Positions 32,929-42,200 of a stretch of DNA of 64,000 bases are shown here, piece after piece. Location: the NCBI GenBank assembly GCA_938014885.1, contig CALLQI010000023.1:1-64000 (forward strand), given 5' to 3'. The notes beneath the pieces were generated by a model that ran no database searches, had not been told where the DNA came from, and saw nothing but the letters and a program-made list of their open reading frames with translations. Position numbers and translations under genes: made by a program. This stretch comes from an uncultured bacterium. GTDB taxonomy: Bacteria; Planctomycetota; UBA8742; UBA2392. Within the stretch, counting starts at the first letter, position 1. Every line of letters starts with the position of its first letter.

Positions 32929-34260
32929 TTAGTGGCCGCGACCGTCAGCACCGAGAATCAGCGTGGTCCAGGGGGTCTTGATCGCCACATCCACCACCTG
33001 CTTCAGCAGCGGGTCAGCGGCACCCAGATCTTCCAGGTACTTGCGGGCCAGCACCGCTTCGGCGTCCGGGCCGCTCTGGTTCACGACCACTTTGCGGGCG
33101 GCTGCCAGCGCGATGATCGCGGCCTTCACGTCGGCGTCCTTGAGCCCGTTGGTGGCGCGTTCGTCAATCAGCTTCTTCAGTGCATTGATGTGAGCGTCTT
33201 CAGCGCGCAGGTCGCGTGATGCGATCAACGCTTCACGCAGCAGGTCGCTGCTGGTGCCGGCGACAAGCAGGCCGCCCACCAGGTCCAGCGTGGCCTGGCG
33301 CACGGTGACGCCGTCGTGGCCGGCCTTGGGGCGAATCAGGCCCAGGCTGCGCACAATTACCATCTTGCGGGTGTCGTCATTCGCGTTGCTCCATTCGGCC
33401 AGCAGCGCGCTGATGGCGGCACCGCGGTCGACGTACTCAAGTGACATGCTGCCAAGGCTGGTGGTGCTCCAGCTGCTGTCGGCGAGCATCAGCGCCAGCA
33501 GCGACTGCAGCGCGCCTTCGGGCTTGTGGCGGCCGACGGCGGTAATCAGCTGGTTGCGTTCTTCGCTGCCGACGGGGCTGGCCGTCATCAGCGTCTGCAG
33601 CGACTGGCGCTGCTCTTCGGTCATGTTCGGAGCGTACTGGGTGTGCGACCACGAAAGCTCCATGGCACAATCCACTGACAGGCGGTCGCCACTGAGGGTG
33701 ATCGCCTGGATCATGCGCTGCACACCGGCGGCGCTGGTGCTGCCGCTGTCGAGGTGACCGCGCACAAAGTCCACGGCGCGGTTCAGGTCGCCGCCGACTT
33801 CGGCCGCGCTGACCGTGCCGCGTTCATCCTGCAGGACAACCAGACGGCTGTCTTCGCTGCGGCGCGACAGGAAGTACAGGCAATCGCCGTTCTTCAGGTC
33901 CGCGTCGTAGTTCGCGTACTTAAGCTGGCGCATGCTGACGAAGCGCAGCTCGGTACCGGCCTGGGCGTTGCCCTTGATGACTTCCCGGATCGTCAGAACG
34001 GCCTCACGGCGGATGTAGTCCTGCCCGCCGCGGGTTTTGCCGTTGTCCACGTCCTTGTGGCGCTGCGAGTCGAGGCCGACTTCCGTCAGGGCCACGTCTT
34101 CCACACGCTCAAGCTTCGCGACGACGACGATTTCCGCATTGTCTGACAGGTCAACCACCGTGGTGCGGTGCGGCACGTAGTTGCTGGCTTCCGCGGCAAG
34201 GCCCGAGGCGGCCACAGTGGCCAGCAGGGCAAGTGCGCAGAACATGGTTTTGGTCTTCAT
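32929..34260 (-). CDS. Exported helical-repeat protein, paralogue of the downstream gene
   Basis: The 443-residue product has a signal peptide (MKTKTMFCALALLATVAASG). Its N-terminal domain contains LSDNAEIVVVAKLERVEDVA and LTIREVIKGNAQAGTELRF, shared with the next gene. The helical C-terminal half (AGVQRMIQAITLSGDRLSVD, ATLDLVGGLLVAGTSSDLLR) has about 30-40-residue repeats like HEAT units. No enzyme motif. A small beta domain plus a repeat scaffold suggests a protein-binding role outside the cytoplasm. It sits between the lipoprotein at 34332 and its paralogue. Confidence 0.6.
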   Translation of the reverse strand: MKTKTMFCALALLATVAASGLAAEASNYVPHRTTVVDLSDNAEIVVVAKLERVEDVALTEVGLDSQRHKDVDNGKTRGGQDYIRREAVLTIREVIKGNAQAGTELRFVSMRQLKYANYDADLKNGDCLYFLSRRSEDSRLVVLQDERGTVSAAEVGGDLNRAVDFVRGHLDSGSTSAAGVQRMIQAITLSGDRLSVDCAMELSWSHTQYAPNMTEEQRQSLQTLMTASPVGSEERNQLITAVGRHKPEGALQSLLALMLADSSWSTTSLGSMSLEYVDRGAAISALLAEWSNANDDTRKMVIVRSLGLIRPKAGHDGVTVRQATLDLVGGLLVAGTSSDLLREALIASRDLRAEDAHINALKKLIDERATNGLKDADVKAAIIALAAARKVVVNQSGPDAEAVLARKYLEDLGAADPLLKQVVDVAIKTPWTTLILGADGRGH

Positions 34261-34331
34261 GGCGTTCCTTTTGTGCCGGTGTGTCGGCGTGTATCCCGGT
34301 TAGTTGCTGACTGGTTCGGGTTACGGGGTCC

Positions 34332-35465
34332 TTACGGAGTCACATTGGGGTCGCGGTTTTCACCAGGCAGGTGGATGGTGTCGAGCGCGTCGAGGTCGTT
34401 CTTCACGAACGAGTACCCGAAGCCGTTCTGCCAGATCACCTGTGAGGGGTCCATGATCGAGCCCACTTCGCCCGAGTTCAGGCCAACACCCTGGCTGATC
34501 AGGTTGCTGTGCAGCGCACCCAGGTGGCGCGAGTACTCAATCACCGCCTCAAACTCGGTGTGGCCGGGGGTGTTCGGCTGCAGCACCGGGGCCTGGCGGT
34601 AGTCGATGGCGAACTCGTCGCCGAAGACACCCGTCGGGCTTGCCACCGCGGCAAAGCCGCCGCCGGCGTTCTGCGGGATGGCACCCATGTTTTCCACGTT
34701 CGGGTTCGGCGGTGCATCGAGCAGCGGTTCACCCAGGCTCTGGCTCAGCTGCGGCGAACCGGCAGGCAGCAGCTTGGACAGCAGCACCATGCCCAGTTCG
34801 CTGTAGTTCTTGTTCAGGAAGCGGCTCTGCGGGGGCGGGAAGTCGCCGGGGCTGTTGGGCGGAGGCGAAGTCCAACCGAACATCACTGAGCCCTGGCTGC
34901 CGGCCGGGTAAGCCTGGCGGTCAACCACGTACAGCACCTGGCCGCTGGGCAGCACAATGCGCTGCACCGGCGCGGTGACGAAGTTGATGTCAAGGCTGGT
35001 CGGCGACCAGATCAGGAAGCCGAACTGGTCACGCTCACGGACGCGGCTGCCGTCGCCATTGCGGCGGAACCACTGGGACATGAAGCTCAGCATCATCGGG
35101 TACTGGAAGTTCACCTCAATGTGCGTGGGCGACTGTTCCTTGATAAGGAAGCCCGTGAAGTTGGCCGTGGCCAGGGCCTGGATCGTGTCGGCAAACCAGG
35201 CACCGATGACACCGCCCGGTCCGTCGTCACTGTCACGACCTGGGTCGATGAACCACACGTCGCAGTAGAAGCCAGTGATCAGCGGGTTTTCCGCGGCGAA
35301 GGTGAACACCGTGACGCCGAACAGCGGGTCCGTGCCGGGTGTACCTACAGCCGAGCCGCCCGGGGGACCTGCAAAGTCGCCCTCACAGCCCGAGCCGACC
35401 GTCGCCATGCCGCCGACAGTACCGGCGAACAACAAGGCGGGGAGGATTTTCAGGAGCTTCTTCAT
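34332..35465 (-). CDS. Predicted lipoprotein, unknown family
   Basis: The 377-residue product begins MKKLLKILPALLFAGTVGGM and has a lipobox-like VGSGC (Cys27), so it is probably lipid-anchored. After a Gly/Pro-rich stretch comes a mostly beta domain (ITGFYCDVWFID, EVNFQYPMMLSFMSQWF, RIVLPSGQVLYVVDR), then loops rich in Asn/Pro. The protein lacks recognisable domains. The segment MLSFMSQWFRRNGDG resembles MSLINQWFLRDVNG in the lipoprotein upstream, which hints at distant paralogy. It is third from the start of the four-gene exported cluster. Confidence 0.55.
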   Translation of the reverse strand: MKKLLKILPALLFAGTVGGMATVGSGCEGDFAGPPGGSAVGTPGTDPLFGVTVFTFAAENPLITGFYCDVWFIDPGRDSDDGPGGVIGAWFADTIQALATANFTGFLIKEQSPTHIEVNFQYPMMLSFMSQWFRRNGDGSRVRERDQFGFLIWSPTSLDINFVTAPVQRIVLPSGQVLYVVDRQAYPAGSQGSVMFGWTSPPPNSPGDFPPPQSRFLNKNYSELGMVLLSKLLPAGSPQLSQSLGEPLLDAPPNPNVENMGAIPQNAGGGFAAVASPTGVFGDEFAIDYRQAPVLQPNTPGHTEFEAVIEYSRHLGALHSNLISQGVGLNSGEVGSIMDPSQVIWQNGFGYSFVKNDLDALDTIHLPGENRDPNVTP

Positions 35466-35517
35466 ATGTGTGTCCCTGGTATTGGGTCCCGATGAATTGC
35501 CTGGGGTTTAGGGTCAG

Positions 35518-36735
35518 TTAGCGGAATGTGCCGGGAAGGGTGCTCTTGGGGCCCGGGGTAGTGAAGTCGCCGTTCACGGTGTCCTGCATACGCAGCAGGT
35601 CTTCCACCACGAACTGGAACTCTTTGCCTGCAGCAATGAATGCCGTCATGTCCAGCACGGTGCTCAGGTTCATGATGTCTTCCTGGTTGTTGATCGCACC
35701 CGGCAGCGCAAAGCTGCTGTCCACCAGGCCGACGCTGTAACCAACCAGGTGGCTACCGACCACCGCGATGTAGTAGCTGTAGTTCACACCGTCATCGATG
35801 TTGATGGTGCTGTTGGTACCCGAGGTGGTCTGCGTCCAGTTGTCGCTGAAACGCTGGTGGTACACGCCGCCGCCGGCCGCGATCGGGCCGCCGCCGCCGA
35901 AGTAGTCAGGCACCGGCACGCCCTGCAGGCCGAACAAGTTGTCTTCGATGTGAATGTTCTTGGCCGGGGCCTCACGCCATGCTGCGGCCAGCAACCCCTG
36001 CGGGGCGCCCTGGCCGGCATACGCGTAGTCAACGAAATTGCTGGCGGGCACCACAATCTGCTCAATGCCGTTGGCACCAACCGCCGGGGGGCCGACGTCG
36101 ATAGCTTCACGCTGGGAGGCCACAGGCAGGCCCGAGATCGGAGTAACGCCCTGGCCGTTCTCAACCAGGCTGATCTTCATCGACGAGAACTGCACGCTTT
36201 CGTAGCGAATCGGCGGGTCGCCGGGCGTCACTGGCACCATGTCGGCACCGTTCACGTCGCGCAGGAACCACTGGTTGATCAGCGACATGGTCCAGGCCGC
36301 GAGGTGCTCATCGGCCGGCGTGCCGCTGGAGGTAACGGTCGGGTCGGGCCACGCGGCCCCATTGGTCTTGTAGACCATGGTGGTGTAAATCCAGTCGGCC
36401 ACCGGCGCGGGCGTCGGGCAGGTCGGGTTGTCGGTGCAGTTGCCCGATGTCGCCGACGGGTACATCCCGATCATGAACAGATCGTGCCCCGGCGAGGCCA
36501 GCTCAGTGAAGTCAGTATACGCCAGGTTGATGCTGGTGAACGTGGACACGTCCACGCTGGAGTCACCAGTCACCGGGTCGATCACTTCCGAAGGCAGGTT
36601 GTAGTGCACAATCGGAGTCTTGCGCACCGGGAACTGTTCAACCTGCTGCAAGCCGTTGAACACAATGCCGTCCGAGCCGCATGCGGCCAGGAAGCCAAAA
36701 GCACCGATCGCAAGAATGGCTGCTGCGCGCTTCAT
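35518..36735 (-). CDS. Predicted lipoprotein, first gene of the exported-protein cluster
   Basis: The 405-residue product is read from MKRAAAILAIGAFGFLAACG at 36735, where AGGAGAAG gives a good ribosome-binding site; the longer upstream frame is unlikely. FLAAC is a lipobox (Cys19). The mature protein is Asp/Thr/Ser-rich and mostly beta, with CTDNPTCPTPA, which may form a disulfide, and a long C-terminal segment around LSTVLDMTAFIAAGKEFQF. No known motif. The gene is followed within 52-71 bp by three more exported proteins on the same strand, so one secretory cluster is likely. Confidence 0.6.
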   Translation of the reverse strand: MKRAAAILAIGAFGFLAACGSDGIVFNGLQQVEQFPVRKTPIVHYNLPSEVIDPVTGDSSVDVSTFTSINLAYTDFTELASPGHDLFMIGMYPSATSGNCTDNPTCPTPAPVADWIYTTMVYKTNGAAWPDPTVTSSGTPADEHLAAWTMSLINQWFLRDVNGADMVPVTPGDPPIRYESVQFSSMKISLVENGQGVTPISGLPVASQREAIDVGPPAVGANGIEQIVVPASNFVDYAYAGQGAPQGLLAAAWREAPAKNIHIEDNLFGLQGVPVPDYFGGGGPIAAGGGVYHQRFSDNWTQTTSGTNSTINIDDGVNYSYYIAVVGSHLVGYSVGLVDSSFALPGAINNQEDIMNLSTVLDMTAFIAAGKEFQFVVEDLLRMQDTVNGDFTTPGPKSTLPGTFR

Positions 36736-37196
36736 GAACTTCTCCTGTGAGTGCCTCAGTGTGCGCCAGGACGGGAACTGCTTGACGGTCCTGGTTGTGT
36801 TTTCGGGGTTCAAGGCTACGTCTGGCATGACCGTCGTATTAGCGAAGCCCATGCCAAACTTTTGAAAATGCGCAAGTGCTATAAAATGAACGAGTTACAC
36901 AACTGCCTAGGAATGCTTGTTTCCACATGGTGTGTATTTTGTACTCAGCAACGCGATTCGCTAGTTCCGCTGATTCCACTGCACCAAACTTCAGAAGCCA
37001 GGCGTCACGCAAAGCAACGTCACGCACGAACTTCGCGCAAGGGAACATTCGGGGAATCCGGGGGAGCAATCATGCTACTGAAACCGCCCGCAAGTGCAAC
37101 CTGATGCTGCACAAAGCCGGTCTGCCAACACGGGCGGCCGCATCTTCCATACCTTTCTGACACTCCTTACAATCACCCGCCCTTCAGGAGACGCAC
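36736..37196. other. Intergenic region, AT-richer core
   Basis: This 461-bp gap separates the minus-strand lipoprotein cluster from ribH. It is the most AT-rich part of the window (about 36840-36990). TATAAAAT at 36880-36887 and other AT runs could be promoter elements for either side, but no clear -35/-10 pair was fixed. No FMN (RFN) riboswitch consensus was found ahead of ribH and no gene is supported. Confidence 0.5.
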
Positions 37197-37667
37197 TTGT
37201 CGCAATACAAGGTCATTGCAGGTCAGTTGACGGCCTCGGGCATGAGCTTTGGCATCGTGGCCTCACGTTTCAATCACTTTCTCGTGGACAAGCTGGTTGA
37301 GGGCGCGCTGGACGCTGTTCAGCGCCACGGCGGCGACCTTTCCAAGTGCACTTTGGTGTGGGTTCCGGGCGCCTTCGAAATCCCGCTGGCCGCGCGCAAG
37401 CTTGCCGAATCGAAGAAGCACGACGCTGTCATCTGCCTGGGCGCGGTCGTGCGCGGTGCGACGCCTCACTTTGACTACGTCGCCGGTGAGGCCGCCCGGG
37501 GCATCTCCGCGGCCGGCCAGGCCACGGGCGTTCCGTGCATTTTCGGCGTGGTAACTACCGACACGCTTGAGCAGGCCATCGAACGCTGCGGCACCAAGGC
37601 CGGCAACAAAGGCTTTGAAGCAGCCGTGACAGCCATGGAAATGGTCAACGTCCTTCGCGCCCTGTAG
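37197..37667 (+). CDS. ribH: 6,7-dimethyl-8-ribityllumazine synthase
   Basis: The 156-residue product has the lumazine synthase signature: GIVASRFNHFLVDKLVEGAL (N-terminal substrate loop), WVPGAFEIPLAARKLAESKK, and CLGAVVRGATPHFDYVAGEA, where the conserved HFDYV supplies the catalytic histidine. FGVVTTDTLEQAIERCGTKA is the phosphate-binding loop. It condenses 5-amino-6-ribitylaminouracil with 3,4-dihydroxy-2-butanone 4-phosphate to make lumazine, the riboflavin precursor. The start is a TTG at 37197 with CAGGAG upstream. It heads a ribH-nusB-ftsY arrangement, with nusB 16 bp on; no other rib genes are in the window. Confidence 0.95.
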   Translation: MSQYKVIAGQLTASGMSFGIVASRFNHFLVDKLVEGALDAVQRHGGDLSKCTLVWVPGAFEIPLAARKLAESKKHDAVICLGAVVRGATPHFDYVAGEAARGISAAGQATGVPCIFGVVTTDTLEQAIERCGTKAGNKGFEAAVTAMEMVNVLRAL

Positions 37668-37683
37668 TTGCGCGGCCGATCAA

Positions 37684-38165
37684 TGTATACAGCCCGCATG
37701 ACCGGCGCGCTTCGCAACAGCGATTTCCGCATCCAGGCACGCGAGCTTGCGTTGAAACTGCTTTACATGCTGGACCTGTCCGGCGAACTCGGCGATGTGT
37801 CCGAGTCCGCAGCCCCTGAATCGGAAATGCAGGTGCGCGAGCTGCTTGAGCTCGAGCATGCCGGGCGCGACGTGGAATCACTCTCGCGCGAAATCCTGCA
37901 AGGCGTGCGCCAGTCGCTGGCCACGCTGGACAAGGCCGTGCAGGATGCGGCGGTGAACTGGCAGATCAGCCGCATGCCTGTGGTAGACCGCGCGATCCTG
38001 CGCATGGGCGCCTATGAGCTGCTGCACATGCACGACGTGCCGCCGCGCGTGACGATCAATGAAGCGGTTGAGCTTGCCAAGAAGTACTCGACCGAAAAGT
38101 CCGGCGCGTTCGTTAACGGTGTACTGGACAAGGTGTTCCAGACGCACTGCCCGCAGAAGTCCTGA
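37684..38165 (+). CDS. nusB: Transcription antitermination factor NusB
   Basis: The product has about 160 residues; the ATG at 37684 is taken, with a second ATG at 37699 equally close to the conserved start. NusB landmarks are FRIQARELALKLLYMLD (N-terminal helix with the Arg-Ala-Glu/Leu pattern) and the C-terminal VVDRAILRMGAYELLHMHDV, then TINEAVELAKKYSTEKSGAF and VNGVLDKV. It binds NusE (S10) and the boxA RNA in rRNA operons to prevent premature termination. It lies between ribH and ftsY, as in many bacteria where ribH-nusB are adjacent. Confidence 0.93.
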
Positions 38166-38179
38166 ACAAAGGCCGCATC

Positions 38180-39289
38180 GTGGCGTTCCGATTCTTCAAG
38201 AAGAAGAAGGCTGAAGAGCCTGAATCCACGTCGGAACACGCCGACGCGCCTGATGCCGAAGCCGCCGCACCTGCCAGGCCCGTGGCACCTCAACCGGATC
38301 ATGACGACGACACGCCGTCTGAGCCGTCGTCTGAACCGCAGAAAAAGAAGGGCATGCTGGCCAAGCTGACCCGCGCGATCAGCAAGACGCGCATGGTGCT
38401 CAGTCGCAAGGTGCTGGGTGTGGTAGGCCTTGGCCAGAAGATCGACGAAGACGTGCTGGAGCGGCTGGAAGAGGCCATGATCGAGGCCGACTTCGGCGTC
38501 GAGACTACTGAGTTTCTGGTCAAGCTGCTGCACAAGGCCTGGAAGTCAGGCACCATCGAGAACACCGACCAGATCCTGCCCTGGCTGCGCAAAGACCTGA
38601 AACAACGCCTGACCCACCGCGGCAACGAAACACGCTTTGCCGCCAAGAAGCCCACGGTGATCCTGGTGGTTGGCGTCAATGGTGCCGGCAAGACCACCAG
38701 CGTGGCTCGCCTGGCCTACTGGCTTGAGAAAAGCGGCAAGCACACCGTGCTGGCCGCAGCCGACACCTTCCGGGCTGCGGCCGTTGAACAGCTGAAGACA
38801 TGGTCAGAGCGCATCGGCTGCGAAATCGTCACCGGTGCCGACAAGGCCGACCCTGCCAGCGTCGCGCACCGCGCCGCTGAGCGCGCGCTTGAAGTCGGGG
38901 CCGACGTGCTGCTGATTGACACCGCAGGCCGCCTGCACACCCAAAAGAACCTGATGGATGAGTTGAAGAAGATCCGCGCCGCCTGCGCTGCCAAGAAAAT
39001 CGAGGGCGCGCCGCACGAAACCATCCTGGTGCTGGACGCCACCACGGGCCAGAACGCGGTAAACCAGGCCCTGATGTTCAAGGAAGCCGCCGAAGTGACG
39101 GGCTTGTTCCTGGCAAAACTGGACGGCACGGCCAAGGGTGGCGCGGTACTAACCATCAACGAAAAGGTGGAAGTACCCGTGAAATTTGTCGGGCTGGGTG
39201 AGAAACTGGAAGACATGCAGCCCTTCGACGCCGACCAGTTCGTAGAAGCGCTGTTCAACCTGGATGACATCCAGGACTCTGCGGAGTAA
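38180..39289 (+). CDS. ftsY: Signal recognition particle receptor FtsY
   Basis: The 369-residue product has an acidic A domain (about 10-60), then the helical N domain (KIDEDVLERLEEAMIEADFG) and the GTPase domain: VGVNGAGKTTSVARLA (P-loop), AAADTFRAAAVEQL (insertion-box region), LLIDTAGRLH (DTAGR) and AKLDGTAKGGAVLTI (TKLDGTAKGG), with FVGLGEKLEDMQPF closing the site. It docks ribosome-nascent-chain-SRP complexes to the translocon. The start is a GTG at 38180. The next gene starts 2 bp after its stop. Confidence 0.96.
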   Translation: MAFRFFKKKKAEEPESTSEHADAPDAEAAAPARPVAPQPDHDDDTPSEPSSEPQKKKGMLAKLTRAISKTRMVLSRKVLGVVGLGQKIDEDVLERLEEAMIEADFGVETTEFLVKLLHKAWKSGTIENTDQILPWLRKDLKQRLTHRGNETRFAAKKPTVILVVGVNGAGKTTSVARLAYWLEKSGKHTVLAAADTFRAAAVEQLKTWSERIGCEIVTGADKADPASVAHRAAERALEVGADVLLIDTAGRLHTQKNLMDELKKIRAACAAKKIEGAPHETILVLDATTGQNAVNQALMFKEAAEVTGLFLAKLDGTAKGGAVLTINEKVEVPVKFVGLGEKLEDMQPFDADQFVEALFNLDDIQDSAE

Positions 39290-39291
39290 CC

Positions 39292-42200
39292 GTGAGCCAG
39301 GCCGCATCGGAAATTCGTGACCTGCTGTCCGGCCGCCCCGGCGGCGTGAACCGCGTGATCCGACGCTTCGGGCCGCACGTTGTCGATTACGTGGGCGCGT
39401 TCCTGCCTGATCGCAGCGGTCCTTTTGACAAGGTCGTCGAAGACATCCTTGTGGACATCCTGGCCCAAAGCCGCGCCGCCGCGCGTGCCGCCAACGACGA
39501 CCAGGTATTTGAATTCGGCATCGAGTGCGCGTTCCGCACCATGCGCGCCCGCCACCGCGAGTTGCTGGACGCGCCGGCCGTCATCGAGAAGGCAACCAAC
39601 AGCTACACGTTTGATGAAGTCGTGCAGCGCACCGGCATGGCTGCCGAAGACCTTCGCAGCGCCATCAGTGAAGGCCGCATCCGTGCTGTGCGCATGAATG
39701 ACCAGATGCGCGTCAAGGGCGACGGCATCAAGGGCCTTGAAGAACGCCGCAACCGCGTGCTGTACCACCTGACGGCCGCGGAGCGCGAGTTGCTTTGCCT
39801 GCATCATCGCCTGGGCTTCAGCCCCGAAGTGATCGCACGCTGGAGCGGTGAGACCGCGGCGCACATCGAGGCGCTGATCCACGCCACCAGCGAAAAGCTG
39901 TCACTGGCGCGTGCTGGTAAGGCCGGCGGCAAGTCGGTTTCCGAAGACACTGAAATCCGCCGCTACATCGACGGCCGCCTCAGCGGTGATGAGACAGCCA
40001 AGTTTGAGCGCCGCATCATCAAAGACAAGATCGCCCAGGCTCGCCTGGACGAACTGCGCACGCAAGGCCAGCAGATTCGTGAGCTGTTTGAAGGCGGCAC
40101 CGTCGACCTTTCGTCGATCAGCGTGAACGTTCGCGCCCGCAACCCGCACTATGCTTTCGCGCTGCCGCCCGTGGCTGCGTTGTGGTTGCAGATGGTTGCG
40201 CTGGTGGCCCTGATGCTGGTGATGCATCGTGTCGGCGGTTACATCGCCCCTGCCAGCATTGCCGTGACCGTGCTCGCCGGCGACGCTGCCGGCGTGGAAG
40301 CACCGGCTTCCGGGCGCATGTATCCCGGCGACACGGTCAGCACCAAAGACAGCTCGCAGGCATTGCTCAGCATCAACGACGCCAACCGCGTGACTCTGGC
40401 CCCGGGCACAACGCTGCAGGTGGCGGAGCCGCGCCCGGCCGCGCAACAGGTGCTGCGGCTTCAGCGCGGAGAAATCTTCGGCCAGTTCCTGGCGGGCCAG
40501 GAAAGTCTGGTCTTGCTGCTGGATCGCAAGCCGGCCGACGAACGCGGCCGGCAGACCCACCTGCAGGCCGAGTTCATCAGCAGCGGCGGGGCCGAGTTCG
40601 GGCTGGCGATTGGTGATGCCGCGCATGAACTGCTTCCGGCAGAGCTCGAGTTCGAACGTGCCCGCGGCCTCGTCACGGTGCTGGCGGCCTGCGCCAACGG
40701 CAAGCTGGAACCGCACACCGCTGAAGGCGTGCCCGGCCTGAGGGTTGATCCGCCGTTGCAGGCAGGCGATCGCCTGCTTGGCGTCGATGGCAACGTGGAT
40801 GGCATCAGCGATGACCTGCTGCGCCGCCGCCTGATGCAGATGGCACCCGGCGAATCCATGACCCTGACATTCCTGCGCTCCGGGCAGGAAATTTCCGCTA
40901 CTGTGCGGGCCCAGGAAATCCGCCCGTGGGCCGTGCTGCGGGTGTTCAACGGCACAGTGCGACTGGTTGCCGCGCCGAACATGCCCGACAAGACAGAACA
41001 TTGGGTAAGCCAGGGGCAATGGATGGTGCTGGACGAATCTCTGGCACCGCTGCTGGGGCTCAAGGGCGGCGAAGACTTCCGCACGCTGCGCCTCGATGCT
41101 GAGGGGCGTTTCAAGCAAGACATTCACTGGCTGCGCACAGACGCCTTCCCGCTGGCCGACGACGTCAGCGTGCTGTGGCTGGACCGCAAGCTGCGGGCAT
41201 TGGCCCAGCGTCTTGAGGCCGCCCGCGCCGATGAAATCCACCGCAGCGGGCTGCGCGAAGTGCAGCACTTTGAGCGCTGGGCCGAACAAGCCATCGCCGC
41301 CGCCGAAGCCCGCATTGCTGAAGGCAAGCCGCGCGATCGCGACCCGCTGGCCGGCACACTCAGTGACCGTGAACTTATCGGGCAGCGCGAAGTGATTCTC
41401 GGCCTGGCTGAGCACTGGCGTCGCCAGGCCTCTGCCGGCAAGTACGCGACGCTGGGTGAGGCCGCAAAAACTCTGCACCGGCCGATCCAGAACGACCGCG
41501 ACGAACTGGACGCACTCGGCACGCAACTCGCCCGTGGCGCTGAATTGAAGACGGCGATCCAGAAGTTTGAGGCAGCAATCGCGGCCCAGGATGCCGAACT
41601 GGCGACGCTGCGGGCCTCAGAGTTCCACGACCCTGAAGGCGTCAAGAGCGCACCGCTGCGACAGCGCGCCACTGAGTTGGAGGCTATCGTCCGCGCCGGC
41701 GCGGCCGCGCGCTCACGACTTGATCTGCTGACACTGAAGCTGAACGAACTGGATGAACGCATCGACGAACAGCGCCGCCTGCTGCCTGGCCTGCAAGCCG
41801 CAACTCGCGAGGCGACCACAGAACTCGCGGCGGTGGACAAAGACATAGCCGCTAACCAGTACACACCGGAAGCGATGTCTAAGGCCGAAGCAGATGTGAC
41901 CAGCACCAAGGCTGCATTGACGGCAACGCGTACTGCGCTGGAAGAGGCTACGAAGTCCTTGGACACTGCGGCCGCAGAGTTGGAACTCGCGCGCAGGGCG
42001 CGTGCTCAAGCCGACAAGACGGCCCGCGAAGCAGACGCCGCCCGTGAGCAGGCCGCTTCGGCCCTGACCACGGCCGTGGCCGAGCGCGCCCTTGCGCAGA
42101 AGACTTTGCAGGCCGCACAAGAAGAAGCGGCGCGCCTGAAAGCCGAACTGGACAAGTTGCCGCCGGAAGACCCGGCCCGGGCAGCACTGCAAGAGCAGTT

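Noticed and set aside
36736..37196. FMN riboswitch ahead of ribH
   Set aside because: No RFN consensus segments could be found in the 461-bp gap.
39901..41526. 541-codon minus-strand frame inside the giant gene
   Set aside because: Antisense shadow; the sense frame is a continuous multi-domain protein.
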